DNA from: Platerodrilus igneus
Taxonomy: Eukaryota; Arthropoda; Insecta; Coleoptera; Lycidae
Assembly (NCBI GenBank): GCA_036346225.1
Contig: JARFIW010001082.1
Location: 2,914,001 to 2,978,000 of the forward strand
Direction: 5' to 3'
Length of the DNA: 64,000 bases
Part shown: piece by piece, positions 8,940 through 20,689 of the stretch
How positions within the stretch are numbered: the stretch's first letter is position 1
How the letters are laid out: each line of letters begins with the position of its first letter
Made by a program: the position numbers and the translations under genes
Notes under the pieces: generated by a model
What the model was told of the DNA's origin: nothing
The model's input: only the letters and a program-made list of their open reading frames with translations
Databases searched by the model: none

Positions 8940-9985
8940 AGACTAGTTTGTATAGTAACGTTGGTTAGTTTAATTAGATTTTTAATTTTTGTAGAGTAGT
9001 TAGGTTAGTTACAGGAGTTACGTTAGTTAGGTTAGTTAAGTTAGCTACGTTAGTGGTGTTTGTTTAGATAGTATAGCTTGATATCTATTAGATAGCTTAG
9101 TTTGGTTAGTAATGATAGTTAGGTGATTAGGTTAGGGTTAAATAAGATAAACCAGTTAGTCCAGCCAGGCCAGTTAGGCCAGTTAAGCAGTAAGGCCAGT
9201 TAGGTCAGTTAGTTTAGTTGGATTAGTTAGGTCAATAGTAGACTCTGTTGAAACCACTTCTGAGAGTTGTTCAGACCTAGTAGACTTTGTCGAAATTACT
9301 TTTAGGAGTCGATCGGATCAAGATCACTTCGCCACAGTAGACCTCATTAAAACAAAAGATAAATTGAAAAGCTAAGTTTGCAGTGTCAAATTAGTTAAGT
9401 TATTCAAGTTATCCAAGCTATCCAAGTTAGCCGGGATATCCAATCAACCGGACCAGTTAAGGTCTTCTAGTGTCACTTATGGTCTCCTAAAACGATTAGG
9501 GCTACTTAGAGTCGCCTAACGCTACTGAGGGCTACTTCGGCCCACTTATGCCCACTTAGGCTTGCTTAGAGCCACTTAGGACTACTTAGTGCAACCCGGG
9601 GTGTCTTAGGGGCGTTCATTGCCGGTTAGAAATGCTTAGAGTCAGCCAGCGTCATTTAGTATATGTTAAAACCAATCCGGGTCAATCAGTTTCAGCTAGG
9701 ACCATCTAGGCCCAGTTGGGACGCGTTAGGACCAGTTAGCACTAGCTAGGATAAGTTAAGGTTAGTTAGTTAAGTTGGGTTAGTTAGGTCAGTTATGTCA
9801 GTTAGAACAGTTGAGCTAGTCAAGCTAGTTAAGCTAATTTAGCCAGTTAAAACTGTTAAGACTGTTAGGTCAATTAAGTTAGTTACTTTTGAGAACAATT
9901 AACCGAGAAAATTAGCCAAGGGAATTAGCTGAAGGAATTAGCCGAGGGAATTGGTCGAGGGAATTACCCGAGGGAATTATAGTCG
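8940..9985 (+). repeat. TTAG-rich composite minisatellite, block A
   Basis: A series of short units changes along the block. First come gttagttagg-type 9-10-mers (about 8985-9235). Next is a non-repeat anchor (gttgttcagacctagtagac, then cagtagacctcat, about 9255-9360), then ttatccaag units (about 9400-9435), ccacttagg/gctactta 10-mers (about 9465-9600) and gaccagttagg units (about 9660-9830). It ends with six near-copies of gccgagggaatta (about 9905-9980). Block B at 34.7 kb repeats the same order. The telomere-like core is TTAGG, but the array is degenerate and interstitial. Confidence 0.8.
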
Positions 9986-9989
9986 TAAT

Positions 9990-12420
9990 TGCTAGCAAAT
10001 CTATTTATAATTATCATTAACGATATTATATAGCGCCTCGCAATGATAGGAATGAACTGTTATTCTTAACCTTGGATTTTGGGCTCCCGTTTAGTCAAGT
10101 AGGTAACTGGTATTCCTCCAGTTTTGGGGTAAATGATAATGAAAGACTGCATTGCAATAGTGTTCTATATTTTAAAAAAAAAATTTGAATTAGTATACCA
10201 TGTAGTTGATGGAAAACTGACTGTAATATGGTGAAAGAATGAGTGTAGTGTAAAACTTGTAAATAAAAATAAACACAAAATTGTTTAATTTTTATGTCCA
10301 AGTTCAATTAATGTTTTGGAATAAATTTAGGCTTGTATAGTAATAAGGAATAATGTGATAAAAATTCTTACGGTTAATTAGAATTTACAAACCAAGTTTA
10401 GTTGTTATTTTACCCTCAAACTTCTCTAATACACATAAAATGTATAAGTATGTATTTTGTTTATCATGCTACAAATTCACAATTCATACTCCCATACGCA
10501 ATTGTGATGGAACAAAAATTTAACAAGCTGCGCGTAAAACGTAAATAAATAAAAGCAAAACAAACTTTAGACTATTTAAAAATGCAAGACATACATTTTT
10601 ATTCTACTAGAGAAATGTTTACTGTGTCCGATCCAGTACAATTTCAAATATGTAATAGCATTGTAAATATATTGAAAACTTGTATTTTATATTTATATCT
10701 ATTTTTAATTTTAAAAAATTCACTGAAATAAACCATATTTGACCGTTGCGGTCACTTTGTTTATTATTTTGACGTTAGAAAACGATAAAGGAAACGAAGG
10801 TGTTATAAGAAAAGAAACCAACAGTTGTAACTTTTCACAAACCGTAATCAAAACCCACTTGGCACTTTACCTTATCATTTTTTATTAGACATACGTTTGA
10901 AGCATTATTCAGTTTTTTCCATTTATTGGCCAAAGAATTAATGTAACAACTTTGTCAATTGCATTTTAGAAATTTTAAAATAACTGTGCGATGCAAATGT
11001 AGAAATGTTAATTCTTGTAATTTCTTGTTCCCTAATAATTTTTTTTAACATTAGATATCGGAATTTCAAAGGTTCTCACTGGTTATAAATGTTAGAGAAT
11101 ATGTATAATTAAAATATCTGTGAGGTTCATAACTGAACTAATAAATTCCACAGCACTGCCGTCTCTATGTGCTCACTGGTACTTCATAAATCAAGTAGAC
11201 CGAGTACTAAACTTCATATCCTTTTCTAACGAATATCTGCATTTTGACATTTGGTCCCGCCTTATGCTACCTCATTCCAACCCGCGCTTCTACAGCAGAT
11301 GGTTGGTAACCTGCTGTTATGAGCTCTTAAGAAAAAGTTGTAATAGTAAAATCAAAGACCCGTGGATTGTTTTGAATTGAAATGTTAAAAAAAATAGATT
11401 TATCAGAGTACCGAACCTTGTACTTCATGCACGGTGGCCGGTGTCGTTATAGTAACGCTATTCAGATCGTCGTATACAATAAGGTATTGTTTATGAACGC
11501 TTCCGCCGGTTTAAATCTAAATAACCATTCTACACGTTATTTTCAAATTTCTTTTTAAATATAGGACATGGCATGGAAAAGCAATAACTATATCCATATA
11601 AAACACAATAGCGGAATAGTTATATGCCGTAGATTTTTTTTGTTTGATTTGTATGTATTGTAATTATGCTAGAATATATTGTAATGATGCCGGTTTTTGC
11701 GCTTGCGCTAATTTCCAGCAGTGGCATCTAATAGTTTTGAAAATAATTATAGAACCTTTATTTTACGCACACGAGTGCAACGGTGAAAAGTATTATGGCA
11801 ACTACACGACGACATACGAGTGGCATGGATTAATATCACCAACTTTTCATTCTTACCATTAAACGCAGTTAAAAGTTAAATTTCTACTTTCCTATCTGAA
11901 TTGTTTTATTCTTTAAAGCAATAAAATTGAAATATCCTGATTACTTGAGAATTACTATTTACGAAATTTTTATGTAAAGCGTGCTTTTCACTTCTAATTT
12001 ATTGATAGCATAACACATAGCGGTACAACCTCAACCACCAGTATAAATTCCACGATACTAGAAGAGCGAAGAGGTATATGCTTGGACTTCCTTCTGCACT
12101 TAATAAGAAAGTAGGTTTGCAGCCATGCGCAGTGTATCAAGGTAACCTATATTACAACCCGTCCCGGTGTACACTAAAATTAACGTTCTTTTTAATTCTT
12201 TCAGCACCCTCTTATAACGACACGTTTGGAGCAAAAAGTTCCCCTAAGATTCGTTCTGTTTAACATAGGTTTGTATTATTAAAGGAAACTGTCTTTGTGC
12301 ACATGCAACCAACTCAAGCAAAACTAATAGATTATTGGAATTTGCTCTTTGTTTAGACAGGCAGTTTAGTGATTATTGTGTAGCGTTAATAATTGACATA
12401 TTAAGACGTGTACCGTCTCC
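9990..12420. other. AT-rich stretch without recognised genes
   Basis: Only short open frames occur (up to about 86 codons at 11120-11380) and none shows a motif I recognise. Promoter or upstream exons of the zinc-finger gene could lie here but I cannot place them. Confidence 0.4.
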
Positions 12421-12424
12421 GACT

Positions 12425-12504
12425 CAGACTATCCATTCGAGTGTTTTGCATACCACAAGAAAGTAATTCACAAACCCATAACTTGGTCACAAACTAACGA
12501 ACGT
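12425..12504 (+). pseudogene. decayed zinc-finger units at the 5' edge of the array
   Basis: The sequence still aligns with the 84-bp finger unit (ccattcgagtg, then accacaagaaagtaattcac, then actaacgaacg), but the zinc ligands are lost. In-frame codons immediately before 12505 read TNER, so the array once extended further 5'. Confidence 0.65.
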
Positions 12505-14808
12505 TTGGGGTCACCTAATTTACGTAAGCCATCTGCATTATATAAAAGTGCATCAAAAGTGGTAATGTTTTCACATACTAACAAACGACAATTTACATGC
12601 AATTTCTGTAATTTTTCCGCATCATATAAATGTAAATTACAAAGACATATGCGTTCGCATACTAACGAACGCCCATTTGCATGCAATTTATGTAATTATT
12701 CCGTGTCAGACCAAAGTACCTTACAAAGACATATGCGGTCGCATACCAACGAACGTCCATTTGTATGCAACGTGTGCAATTACTGCACATCATATAAAAG
12801 TAGTTTACAAAGACATATGCGGTTGCATTCTAACGAACGTCCATTTGCATGCTATTTGTGTAATTATACCGCGTCACAAAAATATACTTTACAAAAACAT
12901 TTGTGGTCGCATATTAACGAACGTCCATTCGAATGCAATGTGTGTAATTATTCCGCGTCAAAAAAAGGTAACTTACAAAAACATATGCGTTCGCACACTA
13001 ACGAACGTCCATTTGCGTGCAATTTATGTAATTATTCCGCGTCACAAAAAGATACTTTACAAAAACATTTGCGGTCGCATATTAACGAACGTCCATTTGA
13101 ATGCAATTTGTGTAATTATTCCGCCTCACAAAAATCTACTTTACAACATCATATGAGATCGCATACTAACGAACGTCCATTAGCATGCAATTTGTGTAAT
13201 TATACCACATCACAAAAAAGTCATTTACAAAGACATATGCGGTCGCATTCCAACGAACGTCCATTTGCATGCAATTTGTGTCATTATACGGCATCAGAAA
13301 AAAATACTCTACAAAAACATTTACGGTCACATACGAACGAACGTCCATTTTCTTGCAATTTGTGTAATTATTCGGCATCACGAAAAAGTAATTTACAACA
13401 ACATATCCGATGGCATTTTAAGGAACGTCTATTCGAATGCAATTTGTGTCATTATTCCGCGTCACAAAAGTGTACTTTACAACAACATATGCGATCGCAC
13501 ACCAACGAACGTCCATTCGAATGCAATTTGTGTAAATATACCACATCACGGAAAAGTAATTTACAATCACATATGTGGTCGCATACTAACGAGCGTCCAT
13601 TCGAATGCAATTTGTGTAATTATACCACATTACGGAAAAGTAATTTACAATCACATATGCAATCGCATATTAACGAACGTCCATTCGACTGCAATTTGTG
13701 TAATTATACCACATCACAGAAAAGTTACTTACAAAGACATGTGCGGTCACATTTAAACGAACGTCCATTTGCATGCAATTTGTGTAATTATACCGCAACA
13801 GAAAAAAATACCTTACAACTACATATGCGATCGCATACTAAAGAACGTCCATTCGAATGCGATTTGTGTAATTATACCACATCACACAAAAGTAATTTAC
13901 AAACACACATGCGATCGCATACTAACGAACGTCCATTCCAATGCAATTTGTGTAATTATACCACAACACGGAAAACTAATTTACAAACACATTTGTGGTC
14001 GCATACTAACCAGCGTCCATTCGAATGCAATTTGTGTAATTATTCCGCGTCACAAAAATGTAGTTTACTACAACATATGCGATCACATACTAACGAACGT
14101 CCATTCGAGTGCAATTTGTGTAATTATACCACATCACGAAAAAGTAGTTTACAAAGACATATGCGGTCGCATTTTAACGAACGTTCATTTGCATGCAATT
14201 TGTGTAGTTATTCGGCATTACAAAAGGATACTTTACAACAGCATATGCGATCTCATATTAACGAACGTCCATTCGAATGCAATTTGTGTAATTATTCTAC
14301 ATCAAAAAGAAGTAATTTACAAAGACATGTCCGGTCACATTTTAACGAACGTCCATTTAGATGCAATTTGTGTAATTATAGCGCATCAGAAAAAAATGCT
14401 CTACAAAACCATTTGTGGTCGCATACCAACGAACGTCCATTCGCATGCAATTTGTGTAATTACTCTACATCAACAAAAAGGAATTTACTAAGACATGTGC
14501 GGTCACATTCTAACGAACGTCCATTTGCATGCAATTTGTGTAATTATTCGGCATTACAAAAGAATATTTTACAACAACATATGCGATCGCATACTAACGA
14601 ACGTCCATTCGAATGCAATATGTGTTATTATACCACATCAAGGAAAAATAATTTACAAACACATATGTGGTCGCATACTAACGAACGTCCATTTGCATGC
14701 AATTTGTGTAATTATTCGGCATCACGAAAAAGTCGTTTACAACAACATGTACAATCGCATACTAACGAACGTCCACTCGAATGCAATTTGTGTAATTATA
14801 CATCATAG
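12505..14808 (+). CDS. C2H2 zinc-finger array protein, intronless, 26 complete fingers, 3' end truncated
   Basis: One frame is open for 767 codons. The first in-frame ATG is at 12565; the TTG at 12505 lies in a decayed finger, so the true start is ATG 12565 or an unseen upstream exon. There are 26 consecutive C-X2-C-X12-H-X3-H fingers of exactly 28 residues, each encoded by an 84-bp repeat, plus the first Cys pair of a 27th. The linker is TNERPF in nearly all fingers instead of the classical TGEKP. The scaffold (CNLCNYSAS.K..LQ.H.RSH) is almost fixed, while helix positions -1, 2, 3 and 6, which contact DNA in this family, vary from finger to finger. No KRAB, BTB, ZAD or SET domain is visible. 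The product would be a nuclear sequence-specific DNA-binding protein; its target is unknown. The stop at 14806-14808 comes where an R1-clade retrotransposon begins, and decayed fingers resume at 18.55 kb, so the present protein lacks its original C-terminus. Confidence 0.85.
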   Translation: MGSPNLRKPSALYKSASKVVMFSHTNKRQFTCNFCNFSASYKCKLQRHMRSHTNERPFACNLCNYSVSDQSTLQRHMRSHTNERPFVCNVCNYCTSYKSSLQRHMRLHSNERPFACYLCNYTASQKYTLQKHLWSHINERPFECNVCNYSASKKGNLQKHMRSHTNERPFACNLCNYSASQKDTLQKHLRSHINERPFECNLCNYSASQKSTLQHHMRSHTNERPLACNLCNYTTSQKSHLQRHMRSHSNERPFACNLCHYTASEKNTLQKHLRSHTNERPFSCNLCNYSASRKSNLQQHIRWHFKERLFECNLCHYSASQKCTLQQHMRSHTNERPFECNLCKYTTSRKSNLQSHMWSHTNERPFECNLCNYTTLRKSNLQSHMQSHINERPFDCNLCNYTTSQKSYLQRHVRSHLNERPFACNLCNYTATEKNTLQLHMRSHTKERPFECDLCNYTTSHKSNLQTHMRSHTNERPFQCNLCNYTTTRKTNLQTHLWSHTNQRPFECNLCNYSASQKCSLLQHMRSHTNERPFECNLCNYTTSRKSSLQRHMRSHFNERSFACNLCSYSALQKDTLQQHMRSHINERPFECNLCNYSTSKRSNLQRHVRSHFNERPFRCNLCNYSASEKNALQNHLWSHTNERPFACNLCNYSTSTKRNLLRHVRSHSNERPFACNLCNYSALQKNILQQHMRSHTNERPFECNMCYYTTSRKNNLQTHMWSHTNERPFACNLCNYSASRKSRLQQHVQSHTNERPLECNLCNYTS

Positions 14809-17800
14809 AATTGGACAGCTAAACGTCATGCATAGCACCACCGTAACGGAAGAAATCAGACACCTGGCCGAAACACAACGACTAGATATAGTCTTCATAC
14901 AAGAACCATACAGCAAAAACCGGAAAATGCCGGAAATGCCAACGACAGATATGTAAAAGAGACAGACCCATGAGAGCTATCATAATATTCAACCCTAACA
15001 TACAAGCAACCACAATACAAAGATTACGAACGAGCACAACGTCTGCTTAGATATATGCGGACAAAATATACACAAGTGGATACTGACCAACATATACTTC
15101 CAATTTCGGTTGGACTCCGATCCATACATCGCCAACATTAAAAACATTGCACGTACATACACAAACCAACCCGCACTTTTTATGACAGATGTAAACGTAA
15201 AATCCCCGATGTGGCACTGTAGCAACACTGATGCGCGTGGGGAAAGGGTAGAGGACATGATCAACGAGCTACAGCTTGAAGTGATGAACTGTCCCTTCAA
15301 TCCACCCACCCACAGGAGCAGAAAGTAACATTGACGTCACAATAGCAAACGGACTAGCGCACCCCCACATACAAAACTGGAAGGTACATGACAATTTAAC
15401 AAAAAACTTTCACAACCTCATAACTTTTGACATAAATAAGGATAACATACCATTACATGCGGAAACGGGCAAAAAAGACTAAAATACAACATACAAAATG
15501 CCAACTGGCAAAGACTACTGGACAACTTCAATTCGTCTCCTGATATGTAACGTAACAACAACGTACACGTTTATGCCCAAGCCCCAACAAGAAAAATTAA
15601 TGACACTATGAAACAAACATTAAAAAAGTAAGACAAACTGCGCCACAAAAACCGCTAAAATGGGCCACAGTGGTTCAGCTACTGAAAAGCATAGCTCGCA
15701 AGGCAAGGAGACGCTATAAGGCCGCCCTAACGCCGGTAGTAAGGGCCTTCCAGCGGACCAACTACAGACAACGCAAGGCGACATACGAACAATAACTATA
15801 CAACATGCAACGAAAATCCTGGGACACTTACGTCGAACGACATTTGCAAACGAATGCTGGGGGTACCATGCAAGATAGTAACATGAAAAATTGCACTACC
15901 GACAACATACTCGACTTTAACGAAACCCGACGGAACAGCAACCAAGTACTGGATTGAAACCGCGACATTACTACTACATACACTCCTCCCTGATGACGAC
16001 TGGGAGGAGGACACACAAGAACAAATACGCAAACGACAAACAATCACCGAACAAAACGGGAATGGGAATACACCATGGAATAGAACACTGGACGTCATAA
16101 CACCTTTCACTGAGGACGAGAATAGACACGCCATTCGATCAAATAAAAACAAAGAAGCTCCTGGACCAGGCGGGATCCAGGTAAAAATCACAAAGACGCT
16201 AGACGCCAAACTCACACCGAAACTTATTAAACTGTACAACGAATATCTAAGATAAACAAAGTTTCCAAACTGCTGGAAGCAAGCACACGTAATCACACTC
16301 TCTAAAAACCGAGAAAAGGACCCGAAAAATCTGGATTCGTACCGCCCCATGTGCCTTCTAGACTCACTCGGAGAAACTTTCGAGCGCCTACTGTGCACGA
16401 AAATGTAAGAACATCGGAAGACGAAAGGCTTGCACCCGGCGCAGTACTGATTTAGACAAGGACAATCAACCGAAGACGCCGTAAACTTCAAATAAAAAAT
16501 GCGTGGCCCTAATCATGATAGACATAGAAGGAGCCTACAACAGTTTATGGTGGCCAACACTGTTCCATAGGCTAATCGAAATTCAATGTCCAAAACAACT
16601 ACATCATACCTTCCGTAGTTATTGCCAAGATAGATTTGTAACACTGTCTGGTACTGAAAGCATCACAAAACCAATCACCAGTCCGCGGTCCAATGTTTTG
16701 GGACATTGCGACTGAAGAGCTTTTGGAGCAGCTGGAAACCGCAAATGAGTTGAGGTCCGTAGTAGCTTATGCGGACGACATCCTGTTAGTGGTGGAAGGA
16801 GGTTCCAGAAAAGAACTACAGCACAATGCAAACACCGCATTGAAGAAAGCTCTAGAATGGTGCAACGCAAATAAGATGACGATAGCACATGACAAAACAA
16901 CTTATATGATAGTTAAAGGTTCCCTTAGAAAGAGACCCTATCATTAAACTGAACAGAGACAGAATACGAAGAACACGGGAGTCCAAATACCTGGGGCTAA
17001 CCCTTGATGAAAAACTGAACTACGAAGAATAGATTGCCACAGTGACTGCAGGTGCCAGTAAAGCTATAATGCATAGCAACCCTTGCACAACGAACGTACA
17101 ATATCCCCCTAAACTGTGTAAGATTATACTTATCCAGCGTACTTGCAGCAATAATAAGCCATGGGGCGAGCGCCTGGGCAACCAGATTACATCTAGTAAA
17201 ACCCAAACAAAAAGTCAACAGTGCCCAAAGGGGGGGCACTAATAAGACTTACTGGAGCATACTGGACCGTATCACACGACGCCCTCTATGTGATATTAGG
17301 AGTCCTCCCTCTTGATCTATATATCAGGAGAGAGCAGCGATATACTGGTTAAAAGACAACGAACCAGAAAAGTCCGGGAAATTCTAAAACTAGCATCAGA
17401 AATTCTGATAAAAAAAAGGACACTCAGGACACAATACTAACCGAGTGGCAAGATATATGGAACCAGAGCACAAATGGGAGGAGGGTATACGCACTAGTCC
17501 TAAACATCCGGTACAGGCTAAACTGTCACCACTTGGTCCCCTCACAAAGACTCATTCATTTTCTCATGGGGCATGGGTCTTTATCTAACCTACAAAAACC
17601 GCTTCGACTTCCAAGACAACAACAACTGCACGTGTGGTGAGGTAGGGACACCGGAACATTTGGTGTTCCACTGCACTGAACTGCAACAGGACCTAGGAAT
17701 GGACAGGACATACCCCTCTCGGACATGCTCTGGAATGAAAACATATTTCCTTACATAAACAGAATTACTCACCAAACTACCACTATACTACACCAAAGGT

Positions 17801-18548
17801 ACACAAACGGACCCTGACAGGACACGCACAAACACCATATAAACTTCACACATCACAAATACCACAAACACAGAACACACGAAACACAGAAGTTTGACGT
17901 AACACACATGGAACCGACAACAAACAAACGGTATTCTCCCAAGAACATACCAGGAACCACGTGTCTCCTGAAGACGACCGGGAGTGATATCAGTGAAAAC
18001 GGCAAAAATGCGGCAAACGTACCTCAAACACAAGTATCCCCCAGAACACCTATTAGCATGAGAATACTAACATTAGTAGAATATGGATTCAATACTAACC
18101 ATCTAACCCAAAAATACAACTAACTAAAATAAACAGAAGAAAATATAAACCATATTCGTAATTGCTTTAAGAAATCTAACACTAGCTTTAGTGACGTAAT
18201 GTTTATATTTCCAATGTTGTAGCGCAACTAGAGATTACTACTGAGGAAATGTTCTGGCAACATAATTATAACACACCAGCACAACAATATGCACACATAC
18301 ACGCACACGTTTACGCACAAGTACACACACACAACAGAGACTGTACGTGGCCTTCCTATTTTCCGGCTGCCAACGGCCAGGACATTACAGGAATGCGTAC
18401 TTCTCCATTTCTGATTTCCATCTGCCGACGGTTGGAAACCGGGAGTGGGAAACAGTCCCAAGGACCTCAGCACAGACATAAGCACACGCACATACATACA
18501 TAAAAATACAAACACCCCTATAGCACACCGGCACGACAAAACTCACAC
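14806..18548 (+). mobile_element. R1-clade non-LTR retrotransposon inserted in a zinc-finger unit (decayed)
   Basis: Zinc-finger repeat sequence stops at about 14806 in the middle of a finger (tgtaattata) and resumes at about 18548 (ggtaatttacacaggcat) also mid-finger, so everything between is an insertion. The inserted DNA carries, in order, an AP-type endonuclease, a reverse transcriptase and a C-terminal CCHC knuckle, the R1-clade layout. The 3' 800 bp (17760-18548) is non-coding with CA-rich runs. No clear poly(A) tail or clean target duplication is seen; the edges have drifted. Confidence 0.8.
14812..17757 (+). pseudogene. R1-clade ORF2 (endonuclease, reverse transcriptase, zinc knuckle), many breaks
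   Basis: Coding traces switch frame repeatedly and hold many stops. Endonuclease: QLNVMHSTTVTEEIRHLAE then IVFIQEPYS at 14812-14920, and the MTDVNVKSPMWH...DARGERVE segment at 15180-15255, where the family has GDFNAKSPLW; the GD is replaced by TD. Linker: LLPDDDWEEDTQEQ near 15985. RT: PFTEDE and APGPGGIQ (16100-16180), DSYRPMCLLDSLGETFERLL (about 16335-16395), DIEGAYNSLWW (about 16520) and the catalytic YADD at about 16770 (VAYADDILLVVEG). C-terminus: CTCGEVGTPEHLVFHC at about 17628-17675, the C-X-C-X7-H-X4-C knuckle of R1/TRAS-type elements. In living relatives this protein nicks the target and primes reverse transcription. The copy is inactive. Confidence 0.8.
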
Positions 18549-18830
18549 ATACACAAAGGTAATTTACACAGGCATATGCGCGCGCATACTAACGCACGTT
18601 CATTCGAATGCAATTGTTTTACGAATACATATACGAGCGTCCACTTGTATTCAATTTGTGTAATTATTTCATATCACATAAACGTACATTACAAACACAT
18701 TTGCGATCGCATACCAACTGTCATTATTCAGCATAACAAAGAGTCTTGCAATGACATGTGCAATTTCATAGTTATGAACGTCTATTTGTTTGAAATATGT
18801 GATTATTCGACATCACTATAAAGTAATTTA
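18549..18830 (+). pseudogene. decayed zinc-finger units, 3' remnant of the array
   Basis: About three finger units are still alignable: ggtaatttacacaggcat, catactaacgcacgttcatt, tcaatttgtgtaattattt, cgtacattacaaacacat and cgatcgcataccaac. Frame and zinc ligands are lost. These are the original downstream fingers of the 12505-14808 gene, separated from it by the R1-clade insertion. Confidence 0.8.
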
Positions 18831-20018
18831 AGAGCTGATGTGTAACTCCATACTCATCCTTTTTATGTTACTATGTCTCGTCAAAAAAAATCGTGTACGA
18901 AAACATATACTAATATTTCAGTACTGGGTGACGCATTTTCGAAACGTATTTCAATTACCAAACGCTAAGCACTACAGCCAGGTGATTTATAATATAAATT
19001 ATGAAATATTCTTTATTTCAGGCGTGCTTGAACTGTCGAATGACGAGGGTCTACACATTGTTCAAGCTCCAATGTTGCAATTTTTGTAAAATTAAGACTG
19101 ACCGTCAATTTAGCTTATAACCGTTGATTATCAACGCTATAAACATTTGCACGTATTTATGGGAAAATCATGTATGATGATAGTATTCTTTTTTATGATG
19201 AAGATGCTTATTTAGAGGGCGGATTATGTTCTTAATATTTACAGCATAAACGTAGGAGCAACGCCGGAGCTTGAACAATATGTAGACGCTCGTGTCGGTT
19301 GCACGTAATCTTCACAGTAAAGTAGTTGAAGCCGCTTGAACATTTAGCCAAGAGGATTTGTTTTTAGGCACTCTAAACATATTGTACTGATTGCAATTTA
19401 CACTTGATAAATTGGTATATTTTCGATTAATGTCTAAATTTTTATAACTGCTGTCTTTCTACTGAATAGTTTGTAGTGCAACCTGCCTGAAGGCATGCAA
19501 TCGCTCTCTCGTAACAATACCTGTCTCCGTGATCTAGTAGACTTCCAGTAGTGGGTTATGATCCCTACGTTCTGTGACTAATACAAATATACACTGAAAG
19601 GTGGCGCTGAGGTGGGAAGGTTTGAAATAAAACTATAGTATGAAGTCATATTACTTTTAATACAATATGACAATTCCAAAATTAAGTTACCAGCAATTTA
19701 ACATAGATTTAACATACATATTGAGCAAACAGTATCGTACTGAACCTGGGCTAAAGTTGGAAAAGGAGTACGGCAGAGAGAAGCCTACAACCCTGGACTA
19801 ACTTCTTCAAGGAAAGGTGGCGAGCAAGCACACTGTTCGCCTAATATGAAGAGATGTCAACTGTTACCCAGACAATTTGCATATGGCAACTTAAGAAGAT
19901 TTAGTGTAGTCCAGGTAATCTTTTCTGGATGGGACTGGAGTCGAATAACCAATTTAGATTTAAACTGGATTAGATGAAGTTTAAGGGATTAAGTGTAAAA
20001 TGGGGATTTTGTTTTAGG
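18831..20018. other. stretch without recognised features
   Basis: No coding region, repeat or RNA gene was identified. The only open frame of note (18838-19089) shows no motif. Confidence 0.4.
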
Positions 20019-20426
20019 TTTTATACGGATTTAATAGAGTAGAACAAGAAAAGGGATATAGATGTACATATTTATATTTAAAAATAGGGTCTGTATAGAG
20101 ACTAGGAAGTAGTTGCTGATAAAAGAATAATAATAACAAAAAAGGCTTGCTTTTGTTTAATTATGAGAGTGTAGAGTTAAAAAGGTGTTTTTAGGGCAAA
20201 ATTGGTAAATTAGTTTAAATGTTTTTATACGGATTTAATAGAGTAGAACAAGAAAAGGGATATAGATGTACATATTTATATTTAAAAATAGGGTCTGTAT
20301 AGAGACTAGGAAGTAGTTGCTGATAAAAGAATAATAATAACAAAAAAGGCTTGCTTTTGTTTAATTATGAGAGTGTAGAGTTAAAAAGGTGTTTTTAGGG
20401 CAAAATTGGTAAATTAGTTTAAATGT
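20019..20426 (+). repeat. perfect tandem duplication, period 204 bp
   Basis: Two adjacent copies, 20019-20222 and 20223-20426, appear identical base for base by eye (from ttttatacggatttaatag to ttagtttaaatg). This means a very recent duplication or an assembly artefact. Confidence 0.9.
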
Positions 20427-20689
20427 TGAAGGAATTATAATAAAAAGAACGATATAATTACTAGGACTCACATAGGTGTGTGTTATCGTAAAACAATTTG
20501 TGTAATTTAACTGCATGTTCATTAGAAAATTTGTAAGCTGTATTTATAAAGAAATATTGAATAAATAATAGCGGTGATCAAGAAGAGTTCTACTACGAGA
20601 TAAAAAGCAGTGACGAGGTATTCAAATAAAGAGATAGAATGAACAAAAAACTATTGTATTGTATGTTGCGCTTTTTGGTTGTATCAAAT

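Noticed and set aside
8940..9985. Genuine telomere end or telomere fusion
   Set aside because: The TTAGG core is present but most units are TTAGTTAGG or other variants, and the ordered non-telomeric sub-repeats are shared with block B.
12677..14491. Long open frames of 159-240 codons in a second reading frame over the zinc-finger array (HAICVIIP... type)
   Set aside because: They are shadows of the 84-bp repeat: the shifted frame repeats the same lines with no zinc ligands in order.
12505..14808. Regularly spaced repeats that could suggest a CRISPR array
   Set aside because: The units are 84-bp coding zinc fingers in a eukaryotic context, with no spacer/repeat division.
15796..16491. Minus-strand 231-codon frame
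   Set aside because: It is antisense to the R1-clade RT, whose motifs are on the plus strand.
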